A DNA stretch of 64,000 nt from [Clostridium] ultunense DSM 10521 (GTDB taxonomy: Bacteria; Bacillota; Clostridia; Tissierellales; Tepidimicrobiaceae): contig NZ_AZSU01000001.1 of the NCBI RefSeq assembly GCF_000511955.1, positions 186,650 through 250,649 of the forward strand, read 5' to 3'. The position numbers and the translations under genes were made by a program. Shown in pieces: positions 9,788 through 19,674 of the stretch. Below the pieces are notes generated by a model. That model ran no database searches, was not told the origin of the DNA, and saw only the letters and a list, made by a program, of their open reading frames with translations. Each line of letters starts with the position of its first letter. The stretch's first letter is position 1.

Positions 9788-12700
9788 TTATTTAACCAAA
9801 CTGTTGATGCTATTAAACAAATTTTTATTATCCTTTATTACTTTTTCATTACCAATAGTCAAAATATGGTTTTCCTTTAACCCCTTTTCAAATAGCTCAG
9901 CAAACTTTTTAATATCCTCTGGTTTAGTATTTAATATTTCTTCTAATTCTTTATTTAAATCTTCTTCAGTTATTCCAGACAGGTAGTAATAATCTGCCGT
10001 TTGTCCTTTTGCCATATTGGATGTAGGAATATAATATTCTGCTAAAGAAGATATTATTTGTTTTTCAAAATCTTTTTCACTCATATTAAAGTTTTTAAGA
10101 TAATCTATAGCACCTTTATATACATCATAAGTCTGTTTCAAATTCGGGTCTCTATAACTTCCAAGGAATATATTGGATTCATCTATGATTCCAAATAAGG
10201 CTCCATAGGCTCCACCTTTAATGCGTATTTCATTGAATAGGTAATCTGATTGTAAAATATTATTTAGAACTTTCATCTTACCACTGTAATTATATCCATG
10301 TTTTGTAAAGTCAAAGGTTTGAAAATTATATAATATATCCATGGTTGAAGAGAAAGCTTCATTTTTGTTGTCAAAATCAAAATTGTATTTTTGTGAATTA
10401 AGATCTTTATCTCCAATGACTTTCAATAAAGTAGGAATATTTTTTCTAAATACATTATATTCTTTTTGTTCCCCAGTAAATGAAATTAACATATTTTTTC
10501 TATTTAGCAAGGTATTTTTTACTTCCTCTAAGTTTTTTACTATTTCTTTATATTTATTATCAAAGTTTTTATCTAGATCAACAATAAAATCATAATAGGA
10601 TAAACCTAGCAATAGATCATTATATTTATAAACAGGTGAAAAATATGAAAGGTTTCTAATGATTCCAATATTTATTGGCCCTGAACTTAATTGATTTTCC
10701 ATATTACTTTTTATATTGGAAATTAATTGCTTAAGCCTTTCCTTATCATCAAAATTGCTATTTGCCATTTCTTCAGCCATAATTTCCAACATCTTTGATA
10801 TGTTTTCTTCTGTTGCATATGATGATACAGTAAATTTAGGATAATATATATCATTAGAACCCTGTTTTGTAACCACTGTTGCAGAATATTGAATTCCGCC
10901 AGTATACATAGCTTCTTCAATTGGTAGCTGAGTATAATTATATTTTTCAGTACTTACTTTACCTAATATTTGAGATAATAGGCTTATATAAGGTATTTGT
11001 TCTTGTTTTACGGTAGAGGCATCAAAATATAGATTTAAAAAGCCTACCCCATTTGTAAATAATGGGTGGTGTAGAGTTCTTATCCCATTTTCTTTCTTTT
11101 CTTTAGTAGGGATCTTTTCTATTTTAGGTTCTAAATCTTTTATTGACAGAGTAGGTATAGTGTTTAATATTTCTTCAGAATTAGGGGTACCATTCCACTC
11201 TTGTAATTCTTTATAGTCAATAATTAATTTTTCTATTTCTTTATCAGATAAAGAAGCTTTGTATTTTTCCAGTTTTTCTGCAACAGCTTTACTTTTTTCT
11301 TCCATTAAACCTTTTTTAGGCTTAACAATAACTACTGAACTATGATTATTTTTTAGTATATGCTTTTCAATTAAGTTTTCAAAATATGGTTCATCTAAAG
11401 CCACTTTTAACTTTGAAAGAGCTCCATCAATATCCATTCCATCTAAAGGATTACCATCGTAAAGCCAGCTTAGCATAGCTAGTTCACCATACAATAGCCC
11501 CGTCATTGCATCTCTTGAATATTGTTGTCTTTGATCTAGTTCCATATTGTTTAATGTAGATTTAATTAGAGTTTTATCTATTCCTTTATCTACTATATCC
11601 CTTAATGAAGAATATATAACATCTTCAAATTTATCTTTCATATTCTCATTAGTGTTTTGTGCCACTATTGATATAAAAGGTTGGGCTGAGTTAGAAAAAT
11701 ACACAGAACTAATATTATTAAAACCTGCCTTATTTAAATTTTGTACCACTGGAGAAGCTGGATTATTAAAGACTATCTGTGATAAAAGACCAAAAGTTAA
11801 AGTAGTTTCCATATCAGGCTTTCCATCTAAAGCATAGTTTAGGGATATGAATGTTTTGTCCTTTTCTAAATCCTCTTCTAGGATAGGATATTCGACTGTT
11901 AGTTCCTTTTTGTCCTTAAATGGTTTTTGAATACCAGGTTTTGAATCCACTTTTATCTTATTATAATCCTTTAAATAATTCTCATTTATAAACTCTAATT
12001 TATCTAAAATATCTAATTTCCCATAGATGTAAATATAGCTATTCGAAGGATGATAGTATTTATCGTAAAAATCTTTTAATTCTTTAAAGGTTAAATTAGG
12101 TATTTCCGCCGGGTCTCCACCGGAAATATACCTGTAATTAGTGTCAGGATATAAGCTCCTCATAATATAGGAATAAAGTTGGGAATCTGGAGAAGATAAA
12201 GCTCCTTTCATCTCGTTATATACCACTCCATTATATTCTAAGGGAGCATCCTTATCTTCAATTTTATAATGCCATCCATCGGTCTTAAAGAATTTTTCAT
12301 CCTTATAGAAGGAAGGCTTGAAGACTACATTTAAATATACATCCATTAAATTTGAAAATTCAGTATCGTTCATACTGGAGAAGGGATATGTAGTCCTATC
12401 GGGATATGTCATGCCATTAAGGAATGTGGTCAAGGACCCCTTCATAATTTCAAAGAAAAGCTGCCTTACAGGATATTTTTCTGAACCCCCATTTAGTATA
12501 ACATGTTCTAGAATATGGGGTATTCCCTTATTGTTATCTACAGGTGTTCTAAAGGAAATAGAAAAATTTTTATTTTCGTCTTCATTTTCTATTTGTAGTA
12601 GCTTTGCACCGCTTTTTTCATGATAAAAAATCCTTCCTATGGATTCAATATCCTTTAAGTTCTTTTCTTCAATTAATTTAAAACCATGATAAGTTTGACC

Positions 12701-12826
12701 TACTTCTAATTCGGATTTTGCTGTATATATTTGAGCATAACCCAAATTAGAAACTAAAAATGTTAGTAATATTACCGTAAGAATAAATGATGTGATTTTT
12801 TTTCTCTTTCTAATAAATATTTTCAT
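9788..12826 (-). CDS. Secreted M16C (presequence-protease-like) zinc metallopeptidase
   Basis: A 1012-residue protein with an N-terminal signal peptide (basic start, hydrophobic stretch to about residue 30). The inverted zinc motif HxxEH appears as HILEH, followed by NEMKGALSSPDSQL. This, with the two-fold duplicated ~500-residue halves, fits the M16C clamshell proteases (PreP/Cym1/falcilysin type), which degrade peptides in a closed chamber. The signal peptide implies action outside the cytoplasm, perhaps in peptide nutrition. It is a single-gene unit with its own promoter and terminator. The family is secure; the substrate is unknown. Confidence 0.92.
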   Translation of the reverse strand: MKIFIRKRKKITSFILTVILLTFLVSNLGYAQIYTAKSELEVGQTYHGFKLIEEKNLKDIESIGRIFYHEKSGAKLLQIENEDENKNFSISFRTPVDNNKGIPHILEHVILNGGSEKYPVRQLFFEIMKGSLTTFLNGMTYPDRTTYPFSSMNDTEFSNLMDVYLNVVFKPSFYKDEKFFKTDGWHYKIEDKDAPLEYNGVVYNEMKGALSSPDSQLYSYIMRSLYPDTNYRYISGGDPAEIPNLTFKELKDFYDKYYHPSNSYIYIYGKLDILDKLEFINENYLKDYNKIKVDSKPGIQKPFKDKKELTVEYPILEEDLEKDKTFISLNYALDGKPDMETTLTFGLLSQIVFNNPASPVVQNLNKAGFNNISSVYFSNSAQPFISIVAQNTNENMKDKFEDVIYSSLRDIVDKGIDKTLIKSTLNNMELDQRQQYSRDAMTGLLYGELAMLSWLYDGNPLDGMDIDGALSKLKVALDEPYFENLIEKHILKNNHSSVVIVKPKKGLMEEKSKAVAEKLEKYKASLSDKEIEKLIIDYKELQEWNGTPNSEEILNTIPTLSIKDLEPKIEKIPTKEKKENGIRTLHHPLFTNGVGFLNLYFDASTVKQEQIPYISLLSQILGKVSTEKYNYTQLPIEEAMYTGGIQYSATVVTKQGSNDIYYPKFTVSSYATEENISKMLEIMAEEMANSNFDDKERLKQLISNIKSNMENQLSSGPINIGIIRNLSYFSPVYKYNDLLLGLSYYDFIVDLDKNFDNKYKEIVKNLEEVKNTLLNRKNMLISFTGEQKEYNVFRKNIPTLLKVIGDKDLNSQKYNFDFDNKNEAFSSTMDILYNFQTFDFTKHGYNYSGKMKVLNNILQSDYLFNEIRIKGGAYGALFGIIDESNIFLGSYRDPNLKQTYDVYKGAIDYLKNFNMSEKDFEKQIISSLAEYYIPTSNMAKGQTADYYYLSGITEEDLNKELEEILNTKPEDIKKFAELFEKGLKENHILTIGNEKVIKDNKNLFNSINSLVK

Positions 12827-12900
12827 ATAATCCCCCTTTTTATTATTTTAGCATGAAATAAAAATAACCCCCATATAATAGTTAACAGAGAATAACAGAA

Positions 12901-12929
12901 TGTATATACAGTAATTAGTGTATATACAC
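12901..12929. promoter_or_regulatory. Tandem palindromic operators at the M16 promoter
   Basis: A perfect 12-base palindrome GTGTATATACAC (12918-12929) abuts the -10 hexamer, and a second perfect one, TGTATATACA (12901-12910), lies 18 bases away centre to centre. Their position over the start site and spacing near two helical turns suggest a repressor. The GTGTA...TACAC pattern recalls GntR-type operators. No candidate regulator gene is adjacent. Confidence 0.45.
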
Positions 12930-12957
12930 ATTATATACTAATCACATATATTGTCAA
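12930..12957 (-). promoter_or_regulatory. Sigma-A promoter of the M16 protease gene
   Basis: On the minus strand TTGACA (12957-12952) and TATAAT (12935-12930) are 16 bases apart, both perfect consensus hexamers. The predicted 5' untranslated region is about 95 bases. Confidence 0.75.
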
Positions 12958-13176
12958 GCTACAATGTATGACAGTATTAATCACATAGTACACTATAACA
13001 AAGCTTGTGTCAATAAGATAATTAAAAATTAATAAAATATATTTACATTATGAATCTATTAACCTTAGTTTCATAAGATTTAACTTAAATTTTACAAAAC
13101 TGGAGTTATTCAATATGTTAAAGGGGTATATAACCATATAAAAGCAAAAATTAACTTATACAGATTAAGGGGGAAG

Positions 13177-14901
13177 ATGTATTTGAATTGGAGGTTTAGT
13201 TTTAAGACTAAAATACTTTTAAGCATTTCAATTATTTTTATTTTAGGAGTTAGTCTGCTAGTAGGAGCATACATATACATAAATAATAAATTTGTTAGTC
13301 AAGAGATTGAAGCATTATCAGGAGCAACCATTACATTAGAAAAGGTAAATGAAATAAGGATTAAAAGTTACAAATCTATAATGATATTGTTTTTAATAGC
13401 TTTAGCCGCAATTCTCTTTATAAGCAATATATTTTCAAATAGGTTTGTGGCAATAATAGAAAATTTAAAAGAGAGGATGTATGATGCAGGAAGAGGAGAT
13501 TTAACAGTCCGTTGCCAAGTGAAGAATAATGATGAAATTGGAGATTTGTATTCATATTTTAATGCAATGGTATCTAAACAATCGGATATGATCAACAAAT
13601 TGAAAGGTACTGTAAATATTTTATCTGGAGCTTCAGAAGAAGTAGCTACTGCTAGTCTACAGGTGGATTCGTCATTAGAGGAAATTGCAATAAGTATGGA
13701 TGGCTTAGCCAAGGAAGCCCAAGGAGGAATCACTTCTTCAATAGAAGGTTCACAGGTAATGTTAGAACTTTCTTCCTTAATTCAAATTTCCAAGGAATTG
13801 GCATTATCTACTGAGACTAATTCCCAGACAACTTTGACAACGGCAAAAGAAGGAAAAAGCACCATTGAAAAAGCTATGGATTCCATGGGAAAAATCGATG
13901 ATAAAACAAATGAGATGGAGAAATTAATTGAAGACTTTACTAATTATTTACAGGAGATTACAACAATTAGTAATACTATAAATAGACTAGCAGAACAGAC
14001 TAATTTGTTAGCGTTAAATGCATCTATAGAAGCGGCGAGGGCAGGAGAATCTGGAAGAGGTTTTACCGTAGTGGCAGAGGAAATCAGAAAATTGGCAGAG
14101 CAATCCAATAAAGAAGCTAATGAAGTAGCCCATTTAGTAGAGAAGATTGAAACCATAACTGAAGAGTTAGTAATTTCTTCAAAGGAAAGTCGTGAAGAAG
14201 TAGAAAAGGGAATTATGGTTAGTAAAAAAAGTGTTGAATCTTTAGATAGTATAATTGAAGCCGTTAATAATACAGCAAAGGATATTAGGGAAATAGTTGG
14301 AGTAACGGAAGACGAAGTTGCTAGTTCAGATAAAATTGTGGAGTTAATAAATTACATTGCTACTTCTATTGAAACTACTGCAGCTAATGCAGAGGAAGTA
14401 GCTGCTGCTGCAGAAGAAATATCTGCTTCTATGGAAGATGTTAGCAGTAGTACCCAAAATACAAGGGAAGTAGCCAAAGAAATAGAAACTATGATAAAGA
14501 ATATGCGGACTGTAAATAATGAGAATTTAAACCATATTGAAATACTAGAACAAGCTAAAACGGATCATCTAGTATGGAAGCTTAGAATAACCAATATGAT
14601 AAAGGGCTTAGAGAAATTGGAAATAGAAGATATTACATCCCATGAGGAATGTAAATTTGGACAATGGTACCATAATTCAATAGATGAATATAAAGACTAT
14701 AAAGCCTATATGGATTTAAATGAACCTCATATAGAGGTGCATAATACTGCTTTAAAAGCGGTACAAGCATATAATAATGGAGATATAAGAATGGCCAAAA
14801 AACATTTAAAAAGGTTAGATTATTATTCAGGAATAGTGATAAAGAATCTAAACAAATTAATTGCCGAATTACAGCAGGAGGGGTCTTATGGTAAAATATA
14901 A
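13177..14901 (+). CDS. Methyl-accepting chemotaxis protein with C-terminal CZB domain
   Basis: A 574-residue chemoreceptor. Transmembrane helices at ~9-33 and ~65-86 leave only ~30 residues outside, so there is no classical extracellular ligand domain. A HAMP domain follows, then the signalling hairpin with the conserved tip ([19 protein letters not shown], ~273-292) that contacts CheA/CheW. Residues ~460-560 form a chemoreceptor zinc-binding (CZB) domain, with His in HLVWKL, the CxFGxWY motif in CKFGQWYH and a later HIEVH. CZB domains hold zinc and respond to zinc or hypochlorite in other bacteria. The 350-base upstream gap is AT-rich, with the M16 promoter facing away. The stop overlaps the next gene. 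Confidence 0.93.
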   Translation: MYLNWRFSFKTKILLSISIIFILGVSLLVGAYIYINNKFVSQEIEALSGATITLEKVNEIRIKSYKSIMILFLIALAAILFISNIFSNRFVAIIENLKERMYDAGRGDLTVRCQVKNNDEIGDLYSYFNAMVSKQSDMINKLKGTVNILSGASEEVATASLQVDSSLEEIAISMDGLAKEAQGGITSSIEGSQVMLELSSLIQISKELALSTETNSQTTLTTAKEGKSTIEKAMDSMGKIDDKTNEMEKLIEDFTNYLQEITTISNTINRLAEQTNLLALNASIEAARAGESGRGFTVVAEEIRKLAEQSNKEANEVAHLVEKIETITEELVISSKESREEVEKGIMVSKKSVESLDSIIEAVNNTAKDIREIVGVTEDEVASSDKIVELINYIATSIETTAANAEEVAAAAEEISASMEDVSSSTQNTREVAKEIETMIKNMRTVNNENLNHIEILEQAKTDHLVWKLRITNMIKGLEKLEIEDITSHEECKFGQWYHNSIDEYKDYKAYMDLNEPHIEVHNTALKAVQAYNNGDIRMAKKHLKRLDYYSGIVIKNLNKLIAELQQEGSYGKI

Positions 14902-15190
14902 TTTTGATAAGGACAAGCTAAAAGTATGCCTTTCAGGAGATTTAGATACAAAGGAGGCAATTTACCTAAGAAAAGAATTACTGGACTATATAAATAAAGG
15001 CTACCATAATATAGTAGTAGATGTGGAGAATCTTGACTATATCGACAGCACTGGCTTAGGAGTATTGGTAACTGCAAACAAACTAGTTCAAAAAACGGAT
15101 GGACAAGTATATATAGAAGGGCTAAAAGGCCATGTTAAAAAAATATTTGAGCTAACAAGATTGAATAAAGTTTTCCATATAGGGGTTTAA
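14888..15190 (+). CDS. STAS-domain anti-sigma factor antagonist
   Basis: A 100-residue single STAS domain of SpoIIAA/RsbV type. The phosphorylatable Ser lies in the usual DSTGLG motif near residue 55. Such proteins bind and neutralise an anti-sigma kinase when unphosphorylated. AGGAGGGG at about 14876 sets the start at ATG 14888, inside the 3' end of the chemoreceptor gene (14-base overlap), so the two are translationally coupled. No partner kinase or phosphatase is nearby. A link between receptor output and a partner-switching pathway is inferred only from the coupling. Confidence 0.88.
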   Translation: MVKYNFDKDKLKVCLSGDLDTKEAIYLRKELLDYINKGYHNIVVDVENLDYIDSTGLGVLVTANKLVQKTDGQVYIEGLKGHVKKIFELTRLNKVFHIGV

Positions 15191-15193
15191 TGA

Positions 15194-15235
15194 ATTTTAA
15201 TTTAATCCAATCCTGAGATTGGATTAAATTAAAAT
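15194..15235 (+). terminator. Rho-independent terminator after the chemoreceptor/STAS pair
   Basis: Nineteen-base perfect arms (ATTTTAATTTAATCCAATC and complement) flank a CTGA loop. Confidence 0.85.
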
Positions 15236-15343
15236 AAATTCCACAATGAATCTTCAATAACAGGAATGTTAAAATATTGACAATATACAATTATAGCATT
15301 ATACTATAGATGGTGACAATAAATTAACAAGGAGGCTTTTAAA

Positions 15344-15802
15344 ATGGCTGTAGAAGTTTTTAAAAGTATTACTAAGCTAACTGAAGGAATGAGGGTAGAA
15401 TGTGTTTCAAGAGATCATAAAATTTTATTAGATGAACCAAAAGAATTAGGTGGAACTGATACAGGAATGAATCCAGTGGAAGCTGTACTTTGTGCGCTAG
15501 GGGCTTGTAAATGCATAGTAGCTAGATGCTTTGCTAAGGCTCATGGAGTAGATCTTAAGGACTTTAGGGTAGAATTGGAAGGAGATTTAGACCCAGATGG
15601 ATTCATGGGTAAGAATAAGGATGCAAAGATTGGATTTTCAGAAATTAGATCTAAAATATATATTGAATCTAATTCACCAAAAGAGAAGATAGAAGAATTT
15701 GTTGAATTTATAGATAGAACTTGTCCAGTAGCTGATACCTTGGCTAATTCACCAAAATTAGTTACAGAGTTAACAATTGAAAAAGAAAAGGTATCTGCGT
15801 AA
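15344..15802 (+). CDS. OsmC/Ohr family protein
   Basis: A 152-residue OsmC-fold protein. The two conserved redox cysteines are present: Cys55 in the GACKC stretch (Cys57 also lies there) and Cys ~130 in RTCPVADTL. OsmC/Ohr proteins are thiol-dependent hydroperoxide reductases; the YhfA-like branch is less well defined. AAGGAGGC precedes the ATG. The gene appears monocistronic and would fit oxidative-stress defence in an anaerobe. Confidence 0.9.
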   Translation: MAVEVFKSITKLTEGMRVECVSRDHKILLDEPKELGGTDTGMNPVEAVLCALGACKCIVARCFAKAHGVDLKDFRVELEGDLDPDGFMGKNKDAKIGFSEIRSKIYIESNSPKEKIEEFVEFIDRTCPVADTLANSPKLVTELTIEKEKVSA

Positions 15803-15859
15803 ATTTATAAGTATAAAATTCTCTTTTCCGTCAACAATCTCTCTTAAGGAGGGATTAAG

Positions 15860-16234
15860 ATGGGAAAGAGAATTTTTGTTTTTAGTATGATATTATTAAT
15901 ATTGTCAATTTATACTATTGCATTTTCTTATGATGGAATAGAAAAAAACTATACTGATATTCCGGAAATTGATCATACAAGTGGAGAATTGTTTATCTAT
16001 GGATCTATACTGAAATTAGATTATGAAAGGAATGAAATAATAATAGAACAGCATATGGATGATAATAGTGTAAAACTTAATCCTATATTAAAAGTCAGAG
16101 AAGATGCAGTATTCATTCTTCAAAGAAATGAGAAAAGGATGAATATAGACTTTGAAGATTTAAAAATAGGTGATAGATTTGGAACTATATTAGATAACAA
16201 TGGGTTAATTAGGGGAATGATTATTAATACATAA
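15860..16234 (+). CDS. Small secreted protein of unknown function
   Basis: A 124-residue protein with a clear signal peptide (basic MGKR, hydrophobic to about residue 22, cleavage probable near AFS). The mature part is predicted to be strand-rich and contains IYGSILKLDYERNEIIIEQ, reminiscent of small OB-like exported domains. I do not recognise the family. The ribosome site AAGGAGGGA is strong. It has its own terminator, which contains its stop codon. Confidence 0.75.
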   Translation: MGKRIFVFSMILLILSIYTIAFSYDGIEKNYTDIPEIDHTSGELFIYGSILKLDYERNEIIIEQHMDDNSVKLNPILKVREDAVFILQRNEKRMNIDFEDLKIGDRFGTILDNNGLIRGMIINT

Positions 16235-16267
16235 AGGATAGCATGCTATCCTTTATGTATTAATAAT
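16220..16267. terminator. 48-base perfect palindrome, bidirectional terminator
   Basis: Every position from 16220 to 16267 pairs with its mirror around the central GCATGC. It overlaps the final codons of the plus-strand gene and ends one base before the minus-strand stop at 16269. Confidence 0.85.
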
Positions 16268-16268
16268 G

Positions 16269-17648
16269 TTAAGAGGATGATACTGTACTTAATTCATATA
16301 GCTGGTTATATATATTGCCATCTTCTTTTTTAGATTTTTTCTTAAAGAAAGTCTTGCCAAATTTACTAGCTATCCAAAGACCTAATCTTCTCATACCGGC
16401 CTCAAAACCAAAAATTTTAAACATTTTCATGGCCCCAGAAAAATTATAGAAATCATTTACCGCTTTAAAAAATTCTAGTTCTAGCTCCCAAGGTGACATA
16501 TTGTTTGGTTCAAAAACAACATTCATCATATCATAGTATTGCCAATCCTTGATCAATATTCTACCTTCTTCTTCAAACTGTTTATATAGAGGGGTATTTG
16601 GATATGGAGTTAATATAGCGGGCTGCAATTGATACGCATTGATTTTTTTTGAAAACTCTACAGCTTTTCTAATATCTTCCTTAGTGTCATAATCTAAGCC
16701 TAATACTATGCTTGAGATTAATCGTATCTTATATTTTTCTAACATTTTTCCGCAATACTCTATATCTTCAATTTTTTGTTTTTTATCTATATAGTCTAGA
16801 GATTCTTGATTCAAAGACTCAATTCCAATTAATACCCGGTTTAAATGAGCATCTCTAAGTAAGGCTAATAGTTCTTCATCCTTGGCTAAATCCGTTCTGC
16901 CAAAGAAGAAAGTTTCTTTAAATACCAAATTGTTTTGAATCATCTTGGTCAATATTTCCTTTGCTCTTTCCCTATTAGCAGTAAAGTTATCATCTTCAAA
17001 ATTAACATATTTAAATCCCATTTTTTTATACATTTCTAGCTCTTCTATTACATTGTCAGGAGTACGTTGTCTATAGGGATGAAACATTCTAGAAGTAGTG
17101 CAGAATATACATTTAAAGGGGCAGCCTCTTGAAGTCATTAAATTTGCTACTTCACAAGGAGTTTTTAAAATACTATAATCTGGAAAGGGTATCTGGTCTA
17201 GATTCTGAACTGGTGGAGCTTCCACTATTTTTTCTTTAATATTCCCTTCAATTAAATCTACTATAACAGTTTCTGCTTCGCCTATTACCACTTGGTCTGC
17301 ATATCTTAGGGCCTCCTCCGGTAAAGCTGAGGCATGCATACCTCCTATTATAATCCTCTTTTTATACTCTTTTTTTAAAATATGGGCTAATTGATAGGCT
17401 CTAGGTGTGTTAGAGGTCATGGTATAGATACATATTACATCTGCATCTATGATGTTTTCGGGTTCTAAATCCTTATAAAGTTCCTCATAAACTTCTACAT
17501 TATGACCTTTTTCTTTTAGTATTCTACCTAAAATCAAAGGACCTGTAATTGAATTGCTACGACCATAAAAAGAGCCTCCCATCCTATATATACTATTTCT
17601 TCTTATGTCTGCTGCAGGTACAATAAATACAACTTTCACAATACTCAT
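16269..17648 (-). CDS. B12-binding-domain radical SAM protein
   Basis: A 459-residue protein. The N-terminal ~130 residues form a cobalamin-binding-like Rossmann domain (GRILKEKGHNVEVYE; IIGGMHASALPEEAL; VIGEAE). A radical SAM domain follows, with the cluster motif CPFKCIFC at about residue 174. It belongs to the large BchE/MiaB-like Elp3-fold group; the specific reaction cannot be read from sequence. Many relatives act on lipids, hopanoids, tetrapyrroles or peptides. It is a single gene, with AAGGAG before ATG at 17648. Its upstream region carries two copies of GATGAGGTAC (plus strand). Confidence 0.85.
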   Translation of the reverse strand: MSIVKVVFIVPAADIRRNSIYRMGGSFYGRSNSITGPLILGRILKEKGHNVEVYEELYKDLEPENIIDADVICIYTMTSNTPRAYQLAHILKKEYKKRIIIGGMHASALPEEALRYADQVVIGEAETVIVDLIEGNIKEKIVEAPPVQNLDQIPFPDYSILKTPCEVANLMTSRGCPFKCIFCTTSRMFHPYRQRTPDNVIEELEMYKKMGFKYVNFEDDNFTANRERAKEILTKMIQNNLVFKETFFFGRTDLAKDEELLALLRDAHLNRVLIGIESLNQESLDYIDKKQKIEDIEYCGKMLEKYKIRLISSIVLGLDYDTKEDIRKAVEFSKKINAYQLQPAILTPYPNTPLYKQFEEEGRILIKDWQYYDMMNVVFEPNNMSPWELELEFFKAVNDFYNFSGAMKMFKIFGFEAGMRRLGLWIASKFGKTFFKKKSKKEDGNIYNQLYELSTVSSS

Positions 17649-17687
17649 CTCCTTAAAATTATGTAAAATTTAATATTATATCCATTA

Positions 17688-17716
17688 GATGAGGTACAAC
17701 TTCCATGATGAGGTAC
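17688..17716. repeat. Tandem GATGAGGTAC repeats upstream of the radical SAM gene
   Basis: Identical 10-base direct repeats at 17688-17697 and 17707-17716, 19 bases apart, lie in the divergent gap 17649-17952. The spacing suits a dimeric regulator but the function is unknown. The rest of this 300-base gap is AT-rich, with a weak GAAGGG/CCCTTC hairpin at 17897-17913. Confidence 0.35.
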
Positions 17717-17952
17717 TTTCATTACATCTGCCTTTACATCCCTTCCCAAAATGTATTACTCCTAAATCCTGTCTTTTTCCTTATGTTATTATTATAACAT
17801 AATATGCCAAAAATCGACAATTTCAGTGTAAAGAATTTATATAATCAATAACTATTAGATATAATATATGATAAAATTTGTTATTTATTAACTAGGGAAG
17901 GGTAATTCCCTTCTTTCAGGGTAAATTAAAAATAGAAAGGAAGGATGTTTAT

Positions 17953-18447
17953 ATGGAAAACAAGACTAGTGAAGAATTAGTTTATATATATATGAACAAA
18001 TCCAATCTAAGGAATATAGAAGAAAAGGAACTATTCTATCATTTAAGTATATTGGATTGGAACAAGATGTCGGAAGAATATGGAGAAGAATTTAACCGTA
18101 AAATATTAAAAAAGGTTCAATATACTAAGACAAAAGATTTAGAAAATATGTCCAATATAATATTACTTTTCAATAATCCCTATGGTAAATTTACAAAGGA
18201 ATTTGGAGAGATAATCACTAAATTATATATTAAAGATAAAATTCAATTCATGAAGGCTTTAAATTTAGTAAAGGATGAAACCATAAATATAGTCTATGTA
18301 TTTAGACTAGAAAAGACCTTTACCAACGACTATACGGAAGATGATCTAAAGGAAATACTTTATTCCAATGAATTATCGGAGGAAGAAAAGGAAACGGCTA
18401 AAATGTTCTTTACCATGTATAGAAATATATGTGTTAGCTGCTTATAA
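17953..18447 (+). CDS. Conserved-looking hypothetical protein, 164 residues
   Basis: An acidic, probably all-helical, cytoplasmic protein without signal or membrane segment. It starts MENKTSEELVYIYMNK and ends with two cysteines (CVSCL). I do not recognise the family. It is likely real: AAGGAAGG is placed before the ATG, codon use matches neighbours, and a strong terminator follows at once. Confidence 0.7.
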   Translation: MENKTSEELVYIYMNKSNLRNIEEKELFYHLSILDWNKMSEEYGEEFNRKILKKVQYTKTKDLENMSNIILLFNNPYGKFTKEFGEIITKLYIKDKIQFMKALNLVKDETINIVYVFRLEKTFTNDYTEDDLKEILYSNELSEEEKETAKMFFTMYRNICVSCL

Positions 18448-18454
18448 TTAGAGT

Positions 18455-18491
18455 AAGACCATTATTCAATTGAAAATAATGGTCTTCTTTT
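18455..18491 (+). terminator. Rho-independent terminator
   Basis: Twelve-base perfect arms AAGACCATTATT and complement with an eight-base loop, followed by CTTTTATC. Confidence 0.85.
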
Positions 18492-18568
18492 ATCCTCCTT
18501 TCTCTATTCCTATTTAGACAAATATATAATATAATAGAACCGATAAATAATATATTTAGAGGTGAGAC

Positions 18569-19657
18569 ATGAGCAATATCGTACTATTCATCATGGTTTT
18601 ATTTTCTATTATAGGCGGTATAGATAGAATGTTAGATAATCGTAATGGATTAGGAGAAAGATTTGAAGAAGGGTTTAAAAACATGGGTTCTTTGGCAATT
18701 ACCATGATAGGTATTGTCAGTTTATCTCCAGTTATTTCTCAATTAGCGATGCCAATATTATCCCCCTTATCTAAATTAACAGGGGCAGATCCTTCTGTAT
18801 TTATTTCTAGCATATTGGCTACTGATATGGGAGGGTATTCAACAAGTGTAGAGATTGCAAAGAGTCAAAAAATGGCTGAATATATCGGTTTAATACTAGC
18901 ATCTATGATGGGAGCCACTATTTCCTTTACAATACCCATATCCTTAAATTTAGTTTCTAAAGAGGATTTTCCTTTTTTTACAAAAGGAATACTAGCAGGG
19001 ATTGTGACAATTCCAATGGGTATGGTGGTAGGTGGAATATTGATGAATATTCCAATGAGGGAAGTTTGGATAAATTTAATACCCGTAATTATATTATCCA
19101 TATTAATTGCTATTGGATTATTTAAATTCCAAAAAATAACTATTAAAATATTTAATTTGCTAGGCAAAGGTATTATGGTTATCAGTTTCATAGGTCTATT
19201 ATTTAGTATAATGGATTTTATATTGGGGATAAAGATAATTCCCCATATGGCACCCTTTGAAGAAGGAATAATAATAGTTGGAAAGATTGGAGTAATTCTT
19301 TCTGGGGTCTATCCGCTATTCTATATAATTCATGAAAAATTTAAAGATAAACTGAATAGAATATCGGGAAAAGCTGGTATTAACCAATTTGCTATATTAG
19401 GAATATTATCTTCCCTTGCTAACTGTGTACCCATGTTAGCAATTTATGATAAAATGGATGATAAAGGAAAGGTTATAAATGCAGCCTTTGCAGTTAGTGG
19501 AGCTTTCGTCTTTGGTGGACAACTAGGTTTTGTATCGGGTATTTCCCATAAGGCTGTCACGCCTTTTATCCTTGCAAAATTAGTTGCTGGATTATCTGGA
19601 GTTTTTCTTGCAGATATATTGATTAAGGTAGGACAAAGATATGAAGAAAAAATATAA
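18569..19657 (+). CDS. EutH-type permease (ethanolamine utilisation family)
   Basis: A 362-residue membrane protein with about ten hydrophobic helices. It shows EutH-family features: the N-terminal GGIDRMLDNRNGLGERFEEG, TDMGGYSTS in the middle, and LANCVPMLAIYDKMDDKGKV near the C terminus. EutH imports ethanolamine. No eut catabolic or microcompartment genes are nearby, so the actual substrate in this organism is uncertain. GAGGTGAG precedes the ATG. It is followed 17 bases later by an aminopeptidase gene, probably on the same transcript. Confidence 0.85.
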   Translation: MSNIVLFIMVLFSIIGGIDRMLDNRNGLGERFEEGFKNMGSLAITMIGIVSLSPVISQLAMPILSPLSKLTGADPSVFISSILATDMGGYSTSVEIAKSQKMAEYIGLILASMMGATISFTIPISLNLVSKEDFPFFTKGILAGIVTIPMGMVVGGILMNIPMREVWINLIPVIILSILIAIGLFKFQKITIKIFNLLGKGIMVISFIGLLFSIMDFILGIKIIPHMAPFEEGIIIVGKIGVILSGVYPLFYIIHEKFKDKLNRISGKAGINQFAILGILSSLANCVPMLAIYDKMDDKGKVINAAFAVSGAFVFGGQLGFVSGISHKAVTPFILAKLVAGLSGVFLADILIKVGQRYEEKI

Positions 19658-19674
19658 AAATTTTAAAGGAGGTT

